Below are positions 1-10,174 of a stretch of 64,000 bases of DNA, piece after piece (position 1 is the stretch's first letter; every line of letters starts with the position of its first letter). Below the pieces are notes generated by a model. That model made no database searches, had not been told where the DNA came from, and saw nothing but the letters and a program-made list of their open reading frames with translations. This DNA comes from Ampelocalamus luodianensis (lineage: Eukaryota > Streptophyta > Magnoliopsida > Poales > Poaceae), in contig CM070638.1 in NCBI GenBank assembly GCA_036346255.1, forward strand, positions 37,510,394-37,574,393, read 5' to 3'. Made by a program: the position numbers and the translations under genes.

Positions 1-88
1 CAACTAGTAGCCTTAATGACGGACAACTGATGGGAATAAATGAAAGAAAAAAAATCTAGGTCTGCCTTTAGGAAGATATTAACCTTAC

Positions 89-295
89 AATACCAGCTGT
101 AACTGTGTTTTGAAGAGAAAGTGGGCAGCCCAAAGCAACAACCCAATCACCTGGTCGAAGTTTACATGATGATCCAAGTTTTGCAGCTGGTAAAGGGGTC
201 TTAGATTTAATCTTCACAACAGCAATATCAGAGTGGTGGTCAGCATTGATAACAACGCCACCAAATTCACGTCCATCTTGTAAAGTTACACTAAC
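89..295 (-). pseudogene. DegP/HtrA-like serine protease, internal exon with catalytic Asp region
   Basis: Reverse-strand translation is open for exactly 69 codons and reads like plant Do-like (DegP14-type) proteases: it begins VSVTLQDGREFGG, contains HSDIAVVKI (the Asp of the trypsin-like triad), then LRPGDWVVALGCPLSLQNT and TAGI. It is bounded by an AG acceptor (complement of 296-297) and a GTAAGG donor (complement of 83-88), so it is a complete phase-0 exon. The Ser-containing exon (GNSGGP in the family) would lie beyond base 1 and is not visible. Two more exons of the same gene lie at 2063-2180 and 2269-2410. Because those are damaged, the exon probably belongs to a dead or dying copy. HtrA/Deg proteases degrade damaged proteins in organelles or periplasm. 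Confidence 0.85.
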
Positions 296-1184
296 CTGTT
301 AGAATTTGACCCTTTCTGAGACAAAATGAGAAAGTAAACAAACATGAAAACTATCACCTGGATCAAACAAAGTGCTGGCAGAACATTATTAATAATAAGA
401 AAGAAGATAGAACTGTAATTAATCCATCTTGTAGCTGTTATAGAACTGTAATTAATCCATCTTAAGCACATCTACGATATGCTAATTTTGTGAGAAAAAA
501 GTACAGATCATCCACTATACCATGGCTTGGGGCCATATTTGGCCCTTACTAAAATTTACAACTTTAACCCTAGTATAGGCCTATCTTAAAACAATGGTAA
601 AGGACCAAGGACACTCAGTTAATCCAAGTATAAAGTCAAGAGACAAATTTGAACCTCAGTCAAATTACAATTTGTCACATCTGTCCTAATTTGTGAAGAA
701 AAGAAATAGTGCATAAAAGCTTATATTTTAAAGCTTCCACTGTATGACATGAGGGCACTTCTCATGTCAATTTTTTTTCTAAGGATAAAATGAAATATAT
801 TATCAGAAATTATCTGTTGGCTCTTCCCTCTGAGAGTATTCCCTGTAGGTATAATAACCCATCAAAGTGTAGTCAAAATTTGACAAGCATCGTCGACTTA
901 TATGAATCAGGGAAAAGATAACATATGTAGCAATACTAATAGTACCAAGGGTGCACCAAATGTGGATATGTGGTTGTTGAAGAACTTCAATAATTCCAAT
1001 TCATGCTTCATATTGATTTATTTGTCAACGATAAGTATTATACAGTATTTACACTGTCAGCAAGTAACGGATAACTCAAGATGAACACAGAAGGTATTGC
1101 TAAGTTAACAACCTTTCCCCTTAGAACTGCTTTCGTGCTTTGAAAATCTACAACAACATGCGCACATGTCAATATCGTCCCATC
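296..1184. other. Intron-like AT-rich DNA, no feature seen
   Basis: Lies between two exons of the DegP-like gene. I see only short ORFs without family resemblance and one local duplication (tagaactgtaattaatccat occurs twice near 410-460). Confidence 0.5.
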
Positions 1185-1870
1185 TGTTAGAGTTTATAGA
1201 CTTGGCCCAAGTAATATTTTTCATAAATCCTAAAAAATCCTAAAGGTTCACTCATGCATAGTGAAAGGTGGGAGATTTACCATATTACTAGTCTAGATAG
1301 GAGATCAACTTATAAGGTGGAGTTGATCTTACCTAGTTGAAGCAAGCAAAATAAGACTACACGCGCGCTCGCTCGCTCGCCACTGCCACCGCCCGCGCGG
1401 CATGCACGTGAATGGTGTAGCGATTTCAATTCCGGTTAATAACCATGGTTTAAATCGCGCTAATTCTGCTAGACTATTATGGTATGCATTAATGATGTTT
1501 AATGCAGTTTCCAAAACGTTTACGGATTGATTATGGGAATTTCTTTTCGTTCCATGTCACTAGGTTATATATGAAGGAGACACGTCTCCATTCATCGTAC
1601 GTATGAGACATAACCATCTCTGATTTTTGCCTACTCCTCTGTGCCGCACTACCTCGGCTACTCCATCCCTGTGCTGGCGTGCACCGTCGTAGGGAGAGCA
1701 GTGTCTCCGAAGCCGACGTCCCTCGTGATCTTATACGGGTTGAGACAAATCAGGTTTTTGGGAAGCGTTCGAGCGACTGCTCACAGCTTCCTTCATCATC
1801 GGCTTCGCGTCGACTTCGCATCCGACTCTACCGCAACCATCGCCGGACGGAGTGATCCTCTGTAAGTCGC
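1185..1870 (+). repeat. Copia-type LTR, probably solo or truncated
   Basis: Starts TGTTAGAG and follows the same order of sequence blocks as the Copia LTRs at 16488 and 20564: a leader with CCCA, then CACTCATGCA, accatattactagt, an aggagat/aaggtgg block, a run of cgcgcgctcgctcg, CGTGAATGGT, and near the end ggtttttgggaagcg and gcgactgctc. It lies in the intron between two exons of the DegP-like gene. I could not find a clean 5-bp target duplication, so the 3' end is approximate. Confidence 0.55.
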
Positions 1871-2062
1871 TGTGATCCGCTTTGTCATGACTGAATATTA
1901 TTCACTGGAATTTAGTCATGTGATGTTGATGCTTTCTACTGTTGTTAGTAGAATTCTTGTGATAGATTTTGTTTTATTAGCGCATATATATGAGATAGGT
2001 GTAGTTGAGATACAATCATGCTACTGTTCGTAGTTGCAAATATGCCTAGTATATATGTTGTT

Positions 2063-2180
2063 ATACTGATCATTGTTTTAGGAATTAAAACAATCACAAT
2101 AGTGCACATATATCTAACACCATCTGGATCTATTATAGCTCCCAATCCAATGCTCTTCTCTAGCACCCATCCATGAGTAT
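2063..2180 (-). pseudogene. DegP-like protease exon with damaged catalytic-His motif
   Basis: After an AG acceptor (complement of 2181-2182) the minus strand continues in frame from the exon at 2269-2410 and reads WVLEKSIGLGAIIDPDG, a very typical DegP segment. In the family this is followed within a few residues by TCAH, which carries the catalytic His. Here the frame instead reads VRYMCTIVIVLIP: the Cys is present but the His is not, and the nucleotide pattern suggests a small deletion near 2085-2105. No convincing donor is seen. I infer an inactivated protease. Confidence 0.75.
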
Positions 2181-2268
2181 CTACAAAAATAATTCCATAA
2201 GTTTACTACATATAGCCAGTGAACTGGTAAAAGGTTTGATGATTCCCACTAGATAGTTAAGTTCTCAC

Positions 2269-2410
2269 CTTGCATAGAAGAAATGTTTACAACAGCAGGA
2301 CCAACTGCAGCTGCAGCCTTGGCAATTGAATTCCTGCCTAGACAACCTGGGCAACATCTTGAATCATCTGAGTTTCCACCAGAACCTCGGTTGCTCATGT
2401 TAGTAGGTGG
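2269..2410 (-). pseudogene. DegP-like protease exon upstream of the His exon, cut by an LTR element
   Basis: Minus-strand frame reads MSNRGSGGNSDDS, then CCPGCLGRNSIAKAAAAVG and PAVVNISSMQ, and ends at a GTGAG donor (complement of 2264-2268). The last base plus the next exon gives an in-frame Asp. The SIAKAAAAVGPAVVNIS segment is characteristic of plant Do-like 14 proteases. The exon is truncated at 2410/2411 where the LTR starting TGTCATGG (2412) is inserted. About 62 bp of this exon reappears beyond the LTR cluster at 3813-3874. Confidence 0.85.
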
Positions 2411-2411
2411 A

Positions 2412-2797
2412 TGTCATGGGTTGGGTACTGTTCATGCTCATAAACAGCACACAGGGTACTGTAGCACAGGATTAGGAAGGGATTACCTTCCCCAATAAGA
2501 ATATCTATTTCCCTAAATAGTTGATTAGTTTCCTTGTATAGGGATTAGTTAATCGAAAAGGTTATCTATTAGTTAGGAAGGTCATCATTTAGATTGATTT
2601 TATCCATAATTGTTTGAAGAACTCTCTATATAAGGAGGCTTGTTGTAATCGTTGGCATTAAGCAATGAGAATACAATAGTCTAAGTCCCAATCCCCTTCG
2701 TCTCTCCAATCTATAGTCTTCCCTCTCCCCTAGCAGCTGACGCCACCCGGCTATCCTTCCGGTGATGTTTACCCCTATGATCTAAGTATCATAATAA
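2412..2797 (+). repeat. 5' LTR of the TRIM-like element
   Basis: Begins TGTCATGGGTTGGGTACTG and shares long blocks with 3103-3473, for example attaggaagggattacc and taatcgttggcattaagc. A TATA-like motif (ctatataaggagg) lies near 2630-2642, consistent with the LTR promoter. Confidence 0.8.
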
Positions 2798-2799
2798 CT

Positions 2800-2812
2800 T
2801 GGTATCAGAGCC
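2800..2812 (+). other. Primer binding site, initiator tRNA-Met type
   Basis: TGGTATCAGAGCC immediately follows the 5' LTR. It is the usual complement of the 3' end of plant initiator tRNA-Met in LTR retrotransposons. Confidence 0.85.
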
Positions 2813-3102
2813 AACACCATGGCTTCTGCTACCAAGAATTTCAAGGTCATGAGGGCCACTCTCAACGAGATGAGTGTCGCTGCTGCCCCGCGCTGCTTGT
2901 TAATGCTGTCAGCGTCTCCTGCAACGTTAAGCCACACCAAGGAACCACAATCCTCACTTCTGTCCATTGAAGCATTGCTGATCCTCTTCCACGCAATGTT
3001 CCGCCGGTGCCACAACCTCTCGTCAACATAGGGCCTCCTAGGGCTTCAGTCATGGCCACCACTATAGCTCGAGGACGCGCTGTCACGAAAGGAGTGGAGT
3101 AG

Positions 3103-3473
3103 TGTCATGGCTGGGTTACTATTCATGCTTATGAACAGTACCACAGGTACTATAGCACGGGATTAGGAAGGGATTACCTTCCCCAATAAGAATATCTATT
3201 ATCCTAAATAATTGATTAATTTCCTTGTATAGGGATTAGTTAATCAGAAATGTTATCTATTAGTTAGGAAAGTCATTATTTAGATTAATTTTATCCATAA
3301 TTGTTAGAAGAGTCATCTATATAAGGAGATTTATTGTAATCGTTGGCATTAAGCAATGAGAATACAATAGTCTAAGTCTTAATCCCCTTCGTCTCCCCAA
3401 TCTATAGTCTTCCCTCTCCCTAGCAGCCGACGCCATCCGACTATCTTTCCGGTGATGTTTACCTATATGATCT
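3103..3473 (+). repeat. 3' LTR of the TRIM-like element
   Basis: Direct repeat of 2412-2797 starting TGTCATGGCTGGG. It stops near GATCT, where an inverted LTR copy begins at a small palindrome (ATCTATAGAT). Confidence 0.8.
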
Positions 3474-3791
3474 ATAGATTGGGGAGACGAAGTAGATTAT
3501 GACTTAGACTATTGTATTCTCATTGCTTAATGCCAACGATTACAATAAGTCTCCTTATATAGAAGATTCTTCTAACAATTATGGATAAAATCAATCTAAA
3601 TGATGATCTTCCTAACTAATAGATGATCTTCTTAACTAATAGATAACTTTTCCGATTAACTAATCCATATACAAGAAAACTAACCAACTATTTAGAAAAA
3701 TATATATTCTTATTGGAGAAGGTAATCTCTTCCTAATCCCGTGCTATAGCACCTGTGACATTGTTCATGAGCATGAACAGTCACTCGGCCC
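3474..3791 (-). repeat. Third, inverted LTR copy of the TRIM-like element
   Basis: Reverse complement of the same LTR: it contains gcttaatgccaacgatta and taatcccgtgctatag in inverted order. It is joined head-on to the 3' LTR without spacer and ends near ctcggccctgg. This makes an LTR-LTR palindrome of about 310-bp arms. Confidence 0.8.
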
Positions 3792-3812
3792 TGGAACCGA
3801 TGCGGATGCGAT

Positions 3813-3874
3813 GGGCAATATCTCGAATCATCTGAGTTTCCACCAGAACCTTAGTTGCTCATGTTAGTAGGTGG
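3813..3874 (-). pseudogene. Duplicated part of the DegP-like exon
   Basis: About 62 bp almost identical to 2349-2410 (shared cagaacct, gttgctcatgttagtagg, with a few substitutions). It lies on the far side of the LTR cluster. Short related segments starting ggaaccgatgc flank it at about 3792 and 3873, indicating a local tandem duplication of roughly 80 bp around the insertion. Confidence 0.75.
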
Positions 3875-4429
3875 AACCGATGCAGATGCAAAGGAGTTTA
3901 GGATAGGAAATCCTACATACAAATTTGAACACAGTAAGATGCTAAAAAATAAGTTCTATCCTAGTGAATAAGAAGATATGGTGGCAATTATCGGTTGAGC
4001 AAAAAATAAATTCACTTCACTGCTTCTCTTATGTACTGAGGACGTCTTAAAACAATTTTTTTTTTTTGATCGCATAGCGGCGCTCCCTTCAGGGTATCGC
4101 AACCGGCAACCCTGTAGGCTAGCAAAACAGATATCGTGTCGCCCGGTGGTTCAACAAGCAGAATGCATTTTGATTATCGATAATCACAAATTTAGGACTC
4201 AAACATGTCTACGCACAGCTGACTACCGCAAACTAGCCCAGGCAATCGCAAACAACAACAGCCCAAACGGCACCTCCATTACAAGAACCCGCCAGCATTC
4301 GCAACCAAGCAAGGCCCCAACCCAACTCGGAACCCAGAACCCTGATGAGTGATGAGCAACGTCACGCAGCTAAAGCGGGTCTCTCGCGCACCACCAGGAT
4401 GAAAAGATAAAAACGGAACCTTTCTTGGG
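3875..4429. other. Non-coding, possible first intron of the DegP-like gene
   Basis: A poly-T run near 4058 and AT-rich DNA. No convincing exon was seen. Confidence 0.35.
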
Positions 4430-4606
4430 AGGAAGCGGCGGAGGCGGCGAGAGGAGGGGATCGCCGGAGAGGATCCCCGCGGCGGCGGAGGACAGGAGCT
4501 GGCGGAGCGGCGCGGAGGCTGACACGGTGACGGCGGTGGCGGCGCCGCCACGGTCGTAGAGGGCTAGAGGCCCCCGGCTCCGGCCGCGGCGCTGGTTGCG
4601 GAGCAT
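4430..4606 (-). pseudogene. Putative first exon of the DegP-like gene (targeting presequence)
   Basis: A minus-strand reading frame starts with ATG (complement of 4604-4606) and reads MLRNQRRGRSRG, then an Ala/Ser/Arg-rich stretch ending PPPPLPPKKG. The composition is like an organelle-targeting presequence and the position is right, upstream of the DegP exons on the same strand. The similarity is compositional only, so the call is tentative. Region GC content is much higher than its flanks. Confidence 0.35.
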
Positions 4607-5164
4607 TCTGGAGAGTGCGGCGGGATCGCCGGCTCTTCGCGTCTGCAATGCCAAGAAGCGGCCCGTGATTTGATGGGCCCCCGGTAAGATGAAACGGGCT
4701 CTGTGACCGCTGGACATGGCGGTTGGTTCTAAGACGGGATCCGAACTTGCTAACTGCACTAGAAATAAGATTTGCTATGTTGTTCAAAGTTCTTGCATGA
4801 GGTTCTTAATTTCCCCTAACAAAGGAGCTAGCTTTTTTTTTGAGGAAACGAAGGAACTAGCTACTACTTAGCTAGGAAAGCTAAATCAACTGTAGTATCA
4901 ATGTGACTCGTTCAAATCCAAGTCTAAAGGTGTGATTGGTTGCCTGCTTTGGTACCCTTTAGCTTGACCCAAGGAGTGAGTCTGGCCAGCACAAACCTGG
5001 TTGTGTTGATACAGGGTGGGTTTGTTTGGTTGGCTGGTTTGTGGTGAGGCGGGTTGAGTAGAGATGTTGTTTGGTTTAGAGGTGGTCAAATAGGTCGTGT
5101 CCGCTGAGCTGGCTCGAGACACAATATTGTTGGTCTTGCCCAGGCACGGCATGGCCCGATAGCT
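4607..5164. other. Flank upstream of the DegP-like gene, no gene seen
   Basis: Moderately AT-rich. Contains a poly-T (4832-4841) and, near 5080-5160, sequence (aggtggtcaaataggtcgtg) resembling hAT-type subterminal DNA such as at 22970. Confidence 0.3.
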
Positions 5165-5179
5165 AAACCAATGAGGGTC

Positions 5180-5969
5180 CAGCAGGATTCCCCTAAAAGC
5201 CAAATGTCTTTGTATCGGTATTTGGCTTTTGGGGGTGTTGTTAGTCAGAGATTGAAGAAGCTATGATCTAGCAGGATTTCCCTAAAAGTTAAGATCTTTT
5301 GTGGCTAGCCTACTAGAACAGACTTCAAACGGCTGATCAACTCAAAGCCAGAGGCTGGAAAGGGAATGTTGAATGTTCTTTGTGTGGGGTGAGGGAAGAT
5401 TCAAATCATGTCTTCTTTAATTATGTCTTAGCTAAATTTGCCTGAGCCAGCTTCAGAGAGATTTTTGGGTTAAAGAGATGCCCTATCTCTTTAGATTATT
5501 TTCACCTCTACTGGTTGGACTCTTGGGGTGGTATTAATTACCATATTGCCTTTATCAGTTTTGCAACTTTTATTTGGACATTATGGAAAATCAGAAACAA
5601 GCTGACGATTGAGGGAGTTTTCCCTAAGCATCCGCATGAAGTGATTTTCAAATTTATGTCATATTTGCAGCGGTGGCGGGCGCTGATCAAAAGGAGTAGC
5701 AGATGAAGCTTGATAACATAGTTACTTTAGTAGGAAGATGGATGAAACTCTTCTGTTCGACGGAAACTCTGTAATTTTCCTAGTTGTTTGGATTTCTAAT
5801 GTTGGGCTGTGTATTTTTGTACTGGGTGGCGTAGCCCAGTTCTGCTTTGTCTTGTTTAGGCCTTAGAGTTAGCTGGTATCCTCAGTTTGACTGGTTGCTT
5901 TTTGAGGCCGGTTCTTGTACTTTGCGAATATTAGCTTTCTATAAAAACTGGGATATCTCCTTTCTAAAA
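5180..5969 (+). mobile_element. 5'-truncated LINE insertion
   Basis: Flanked by a 15-bp target duplication with one mismatch: AAACCAATGAGGGTC at 5165-5179 and AAACCAACGAGGGTC at 5970-5984. The 3' end finishes in an A run (ctttctaaaaaaa), and the only coding remnant is the C-terminal part of a LINE ORF2. Severe 5' truncation with a long TSD is the normal outcome of target-primed reverse transcription. Confidence 0.8.
5350..5706 (+). pseudogene. LINE ORF2 C-terminus (zf-RVT-type domain)
   Basis: The translation includes RGWKGN, a zinc-binding-like CSLCGVREDSNHVFF segment, then FATFIWTLWKIRNKL and the tail LQRWRALIKRSSR. That is the usual end of plant L1-type ORF2 proteins and related reverse-transcriptase-like proteins. 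A stop separates the zinc segment from the long open part (5515-5706), and the reverse transcriptase and endonuclease domains are absent. Non-functional. Confidence 0.75.
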
Positions 5970-5984
5970 AAACCAACGAGGGTC

Positions 5985-7695
5985 GTGTACGAGTGTGTCG
6001 TGCTTGGGTTTTGTTTAGTTCAGGAGCAGGAGAGTGTGGCTCCTGCGGCGAGGGAGGTGGCGACGATGGACACTCTTTTTCTAGATGGATTAAATAGGCC
6101 AACTTCAGCCTATCGGACTAATTATGTCTGGGCCAGCACGGCACTGCCCGTTTAGCTAGCCGGACCATGCCGCTATTTCAAGTGCGCTTGAATGTATTTG
6201 AAGTTGATACACATGGTACATAAAGTTCATTCCTACAACCAGAATAATCTCTCTACATTCGTTGAAACCAAGAAATTACTACATCAAACTTAATGACAGC
6301 ATCATCTCTACACCCTATCATTGTGGTGCGCTGCTTGATTTGATTTGGTTCCATGGCTATGGCTTGATCAACAGAGTGGATATGGACCATCTGAACGGAG
6401 CTAGGTGTGAAATCCGTGCTGATGAACTCTGCCTCGTGATCTGTGCATGGTTAACACAAAATGTCAAATACCTCAATAATATTAGTATATATGTGGGTCC
6501 ACCCGTACAGTGTCCCTATTAACCCCCAACCCTTTGGCCTTGTCCCTCTCTCCCTCTCAGTGTCTGTGTGACGGCGACAGTATGACGGTGCACCCCGATG
6601 AGCGACGTGACGGCGGTGACGACTGCGCTCTGGCGGCGGCGGCGGCAGGACCGGAGAACTAGACGACGACGGCGTCGACCGAGAAGGCGGCGGGAGGCCG
6701 GCAAGGGCCGGATCCAGCGTCCTCCACCCCAACGGCGGCTGGATTCGGCGTCCCCTTCCCTTCAGTGACCTTCTCTAGCGCGGTACAACTCTATCGGCGA
6801 GGAGGACGATGAGAGAAGTGACGGTGCATCTTCCTCATCTCCGTTGCCTTCTTCGTCACCGTCCGTCTCCGTCGTCTCTGGCGGCGATGGTTCCGCCCGC
6901 TCCCAACCCCGTCTCTTCCGAATCCGGCACCTCTCCTTGACCGCGTGAAGGTCCTCGTTGGGTACACGTCGTCCTCATCCATCCGCTTTTCTTTCTTCCT
7001 TGTCGGCGGCCTCTAGCCGTGCATGTCGTCGTCGCCGGCAGTTGGCGGTGCACATCACCGGCCAATGTAGATATATGTCGTCGCTGGAGCTGCACAACAT
7101 CGTCTCCGGCCACCAGAGGACTGTACATCCTCACCAGCAACCACTCATGTTCAGTAGTACTCTACATGTACAGTACAGTGTATGTACAATGTTTTGTACC
7201 GTACATTTGGTTTGCAAGGTATTTTTTCCTTTGCAAAAGTCTGTATTTAGTTGTACAGTAAATAGAATGCGTATGGTATATTGCATACATTTAATGCCTT
7301 CATTCAAAATTTGAATTTCAAATCTGAAGGAGGTACAGGCATGTCAGATCAATGAACCTCAAAACACATGAATAATCCATGAACAAAAATACACATACCA
7401 ACTAAAAATCAAGAGTCAGCACAAATCTCAATGCACAGCAGGCCGCCGAGATTTTGAATGGAGGTCATTTGTGGTGGACAGTTTCATTTCCGTTGATCCA
7501 CATCACTTTTGTTGTACGAACTGAAGAGAGACGGGAAGCAAACGGAGGAAGGTGAGAGGAGAAGAAAGGGGCATCCAATAGGACCTAGGTCCTATTTTGG
7601 AACAGTCAGTGTTTTTCACAAGCGCTTTTCTCCGAAATAGCTTTGCGTTACAATGTACGGAAGCCTAAATCCTAAAGCCGCTCACGGGGAATTTA
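5985..7695. other. Intergenic DNA with a GC-rich block (about 6540-7130), no gene recognised
   Basis: The central block is rich in CGG/CCG and open in several frames on both strands, but no translation resembles a known domain and no splice structure is convincing. AT-rich DNA flanks it on both sides. It could be a captured 5' gene end; nothing proves it. Confidence 0.35.
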
Positions 7696-8576
7696 GGGGC
7701 TGTTTAGTTTGTAACCCTAGATAACCATACCAAAATTTTGCAATGTCAAAATCGGGGTAGTCCTAAAATTAGGGCAAAAAATAGTGTTTGGATCGTAGTT
7801 ATACCAATTCACAGGCAATGCCGAAATTGTCGTGTTTGGATTGCAGCCATACCGAAATTTGCCAAAATTGATGTGTAGGGCATTTTTGAAAAACCAAAAA
7901 AATCAAAGTGCTAAAAAATGCATAAATTTTCTACAGTAACTAGATGATGATTTTATATGAATTTAGGTGAAAGAATTATTTCATTTGGAGTTAATTTGAA
8001 TTAGTTATGCATTTTTTAAGTTTATTCTGTTTTGGGCCAGGCCCGGATATGTTCGGACCGTCCGATCGGAGGGTCTGTTCGGACGGAAAAATTCACAAAT
8101 ATTCTTAGAATTATTTTGAACTTAATAAAAATAATTTCAACTTAAAGTTGGTTTTTATTTTTATACAATAATTATTTTTAAAGGTGATATATATATATTG
8201 CACTAAAATATGCAAACAGTGATATTGTTTTGTTGATTAAATGATAAGAAATACAACGATTCAATCGGATCGCAAATCGGATACTCGGTTTAGAAAATAT
8301 TATCATTTAAAACTGATTAATCAAACTAATGAGCAATTAATGTTTTACACACATGCAATCAATATTTGACACCTGTTGGACTGAACAGTGCTTACCAAGC
8401 CAAAGTTCAGGCGAGCAATTTGGGCGCCCAGGTGAAGCCAGCGGAATGGGTAGGAAAAATTTAGCTTGACCAATTTTTTTTGGGATGGCTCTAAATATTA
8501 GAATAGAACCAAATGATAATCAAATTTTCAGAGCGAGGCTAAATATTGGTTAGATACATTTTCAACCAAACAGGCC
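7696..8576. mobile_element. PIF/Harbinger-like non-autonomous element
   Basis: Starts GGGGCTGTTTAGTTTG and ends CAACCAAACAGGCC, whose complement is GGCCTGTTTGGTTG. These imperfect terminal inverted repeats are flanked by TTA on both sides (7693-7695 and 8577-8579), the target duplication of the PIF/Harbinger superfamily. The interior is AT-rich without a transposase ORF. It abuts the 5' edge of the La-derived exons. Confidence 0.65.
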
Positions 8577-8589
8577 TTACCGCCGTAGT

Positions 8590-8741
8590 TCGGGGTAATT
8601 ACTTGCCCAAGCGCCATCCTCCCCGGCTCCCTCCTCCCACCCCGCCGCGCCGCCGCGTCCGCCCCAAAACGCGTTAACCATGCGACCACAGCCGCCGCCG
8701 CCTCCCTCGACGAAGCCAAGGCCAAGAATGTTCTCCGCCAG
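8590..8741 (+). pseudogene. La RNA-binding protein fragment, exon 1 (start codon missing)
   Basis: The relevant frame reads TTAAAASLDEAKAKNVLRQ and ends at a GT donor (8742). This is the N-terminus of a plant La protein just before the La motif. No in-frame ATG is visible upstream before the sequence meets the PIF-like element, so the 5' end is lost or was never copied. La proteins bind the 3' oligo-U tails of RNA polymerase III transcripts in the nucleus. Confidence 0.75.
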
Positions 8742-8851
8742 GTTTGCAATTGCTACCCCGTCCCCGATCCCCGCCATTTGCCCCCCTCAAAATTTGGGGA
8801 TTTTTTTCGGTTCGAAGTTGCTTATTTTCCTCTTGTTTTTTTGGGTCGCAG

Positions 8852-8930
8852 GTGGAGTTCTACTTCAATGACAACAACCTCCCCCGCGACGGGTTCCTGC
8901 GGAGGACCGTCGAGGAGAGCGACGATGGCT
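8852..8930 (+). pseudogene. La fragment, exon 2 (La motif)
   Basis: After a CAG acceptor the frame reads VEFYFNDNNLPRDGFLRRT, then VEESDDG: the core of the La (HTH) motif, with the FYF and DxNLPxD residues that contact UUU-OH RNA. It ends at GGCT/GTAAGA, in the phase expected for the next La exon (LVSLALIC). Confidence 0.9.
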
Positions 8931-9026
8931 GTAAGAATTCCTCTCATCTCTGATGATTGTTTTGGTGATCACGCTGCCTTGTGTGGTTATGGTGCTGGTT
9001 TTTTAGGGGGATTGGGCATTGGGCAT

Positions 9027-9054
9027 TGGTTAGCTTGGCTCTCATCTGCTCCTC
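9027..9054 (+). pseudogene. La fragment, exon 3, left part before the Gypsy insertion
   Basis: In the phase expected from exon 2 it reads LVSLALICS and is cut by the LTR at 9055. The two bases where the acceptor AG should be (9025-9026) are AT, inside a small duplication (gggcattgggcatt), so splicing would fail here. The target duplication TCCTC (9050-9054) recurs at 15268-15272. Confidence 0.85.
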
Positions 9055-9416
9055 TGTCACGCTCCCAGCAAGGCGCTAGAGAATCGCGACAATCAACGGT
9101 GGATTGTAATGGAGATTGAGGGGTTTTGGGAAGAACAGGAGAGAAGAATAGAAGAAAGAACAGGTAGGAAATATTCTTGATCTTATTCGATAACCGACTC
9201 CCAACCACTCTGATCCTTTTACAAGCCACAACCAGGCTGTAGCCTAACCGACAACACGCCATCGTTCCCAAATTCGCTATTGGGCCGACTCATTACACGC
9301 AGCCTTTACTTGGCCTACGACTCAAACGTTTCCAATTACAGTCTATAGCAAATACGCTTTCCTTCAGATGTTACAGTCTTCACCCAAAGGCTCATCCCGT
9401 GTTGCCAGTGGTGACA
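9055..9416 (-). repeat. 3' LTR of the Gypsy element
   Basis: 362 bp, bounded by TGTCACGCTC and GTGGTGACA. It differs from the other LTR mainly by 12 extra bases after gagaatcg. A polypurine tract (complement of ttccccttcgct, about 9417-9428) adjoins it. Confidence 0.95.
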
Positions 9417-10150
9417 TTCCCCTTCGCTTGAAATCCAGCTTGTCCCCAAGCTGGTGCTGAGGGAAAGCGCTGCCGCAAGTCATACAAATTTTCCCAAGTA
9501 GACCACAGTGGCGGCGATTGAGACCACTGAATCAATCCTTGAACCACAGCCTTATGCCCCACCTTACAGAGCCGAGTTGTTGCTATAGATATAGGACAGA
9601 GCATGTCATCAGAGTAAATGAGGTTAAGTGAATGGTCTGGACTCACCGATTCGGATGGTTTAATGGCCTTCTTCAACTGCGATACATGAATAACTGGATG
9701 AATCATGCTTCCAGGAGGTAACTCTAACTTGTATGCCATTTTGCCACTCTTCTGAATGATTTTGTAAGGGCCGAAGTATTTGAAGCTCAGTTTTTGAGAT
9801 GAGTGACGTGCAACAGATAGTTGGGTATACGGTTGGAGCTTGAGATAGACCAAATCGCCCAATTGAAATTCTCGGACTGATCTCTTTTTGTCTGCTTGAC
9901 CCTTCATCTTCTGTTGTGCCCTCAACAAATGTTGTTGAATCAACTTAGTCATGAGAGCTCGATCTTGTAACCATTGTTCCAACTCTGGCACAGAACTGGT
10001 GTCACCACTGATGATGCCGAAATGACGAGGTGGATGACCATATAAGACCTCAAATGGTATTTTACCCAGTGCTGAATGATAAGTGGTACTGTACCAAAAT
10101 TCTGCTCGAGATAACCATTGAGACCACTTGGTTGGATAGGCTTGTACCAT
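9392..10150 (-). pseudogene. Gypsy integrase C-terminus with chromodomain
   Basis: Starts MVQAYPTKWSQWL, continues with EFWYSTTYHSALGKIPFEV and a GPY/F-type module (KYFGPYKIIQKSG), and ends with a chromodomain-like stretch (GLIQWSQSPPLWSTWENL) running slightly into the LTR. Separated from the upstream frame by a single stop. Confidence 0.9.
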
Positions 10151-10174
10151 ACATCGAAGATATCTTTCTAAACA

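Larger units (their letters stand above)
2412..3473 (+). mobile_element. Miniature LTR retrotransposon (TRIM-like)
   Basis: Two direct copies of a roughly 380-bp LTR (2412-2797 and 3103-3473) flank an internal region of only about 305 bp that begins with a tRNA-Met-type primer binding site. The internal DNA has only short ORFs with no gag, protease, reverse transcriptase or integrase motif, so the element is non-autonomous. Its size fits terminal-repeat retrotransposons in miniature. It sits inside an exon of the DegP-like gene. Confidence 0.8.
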
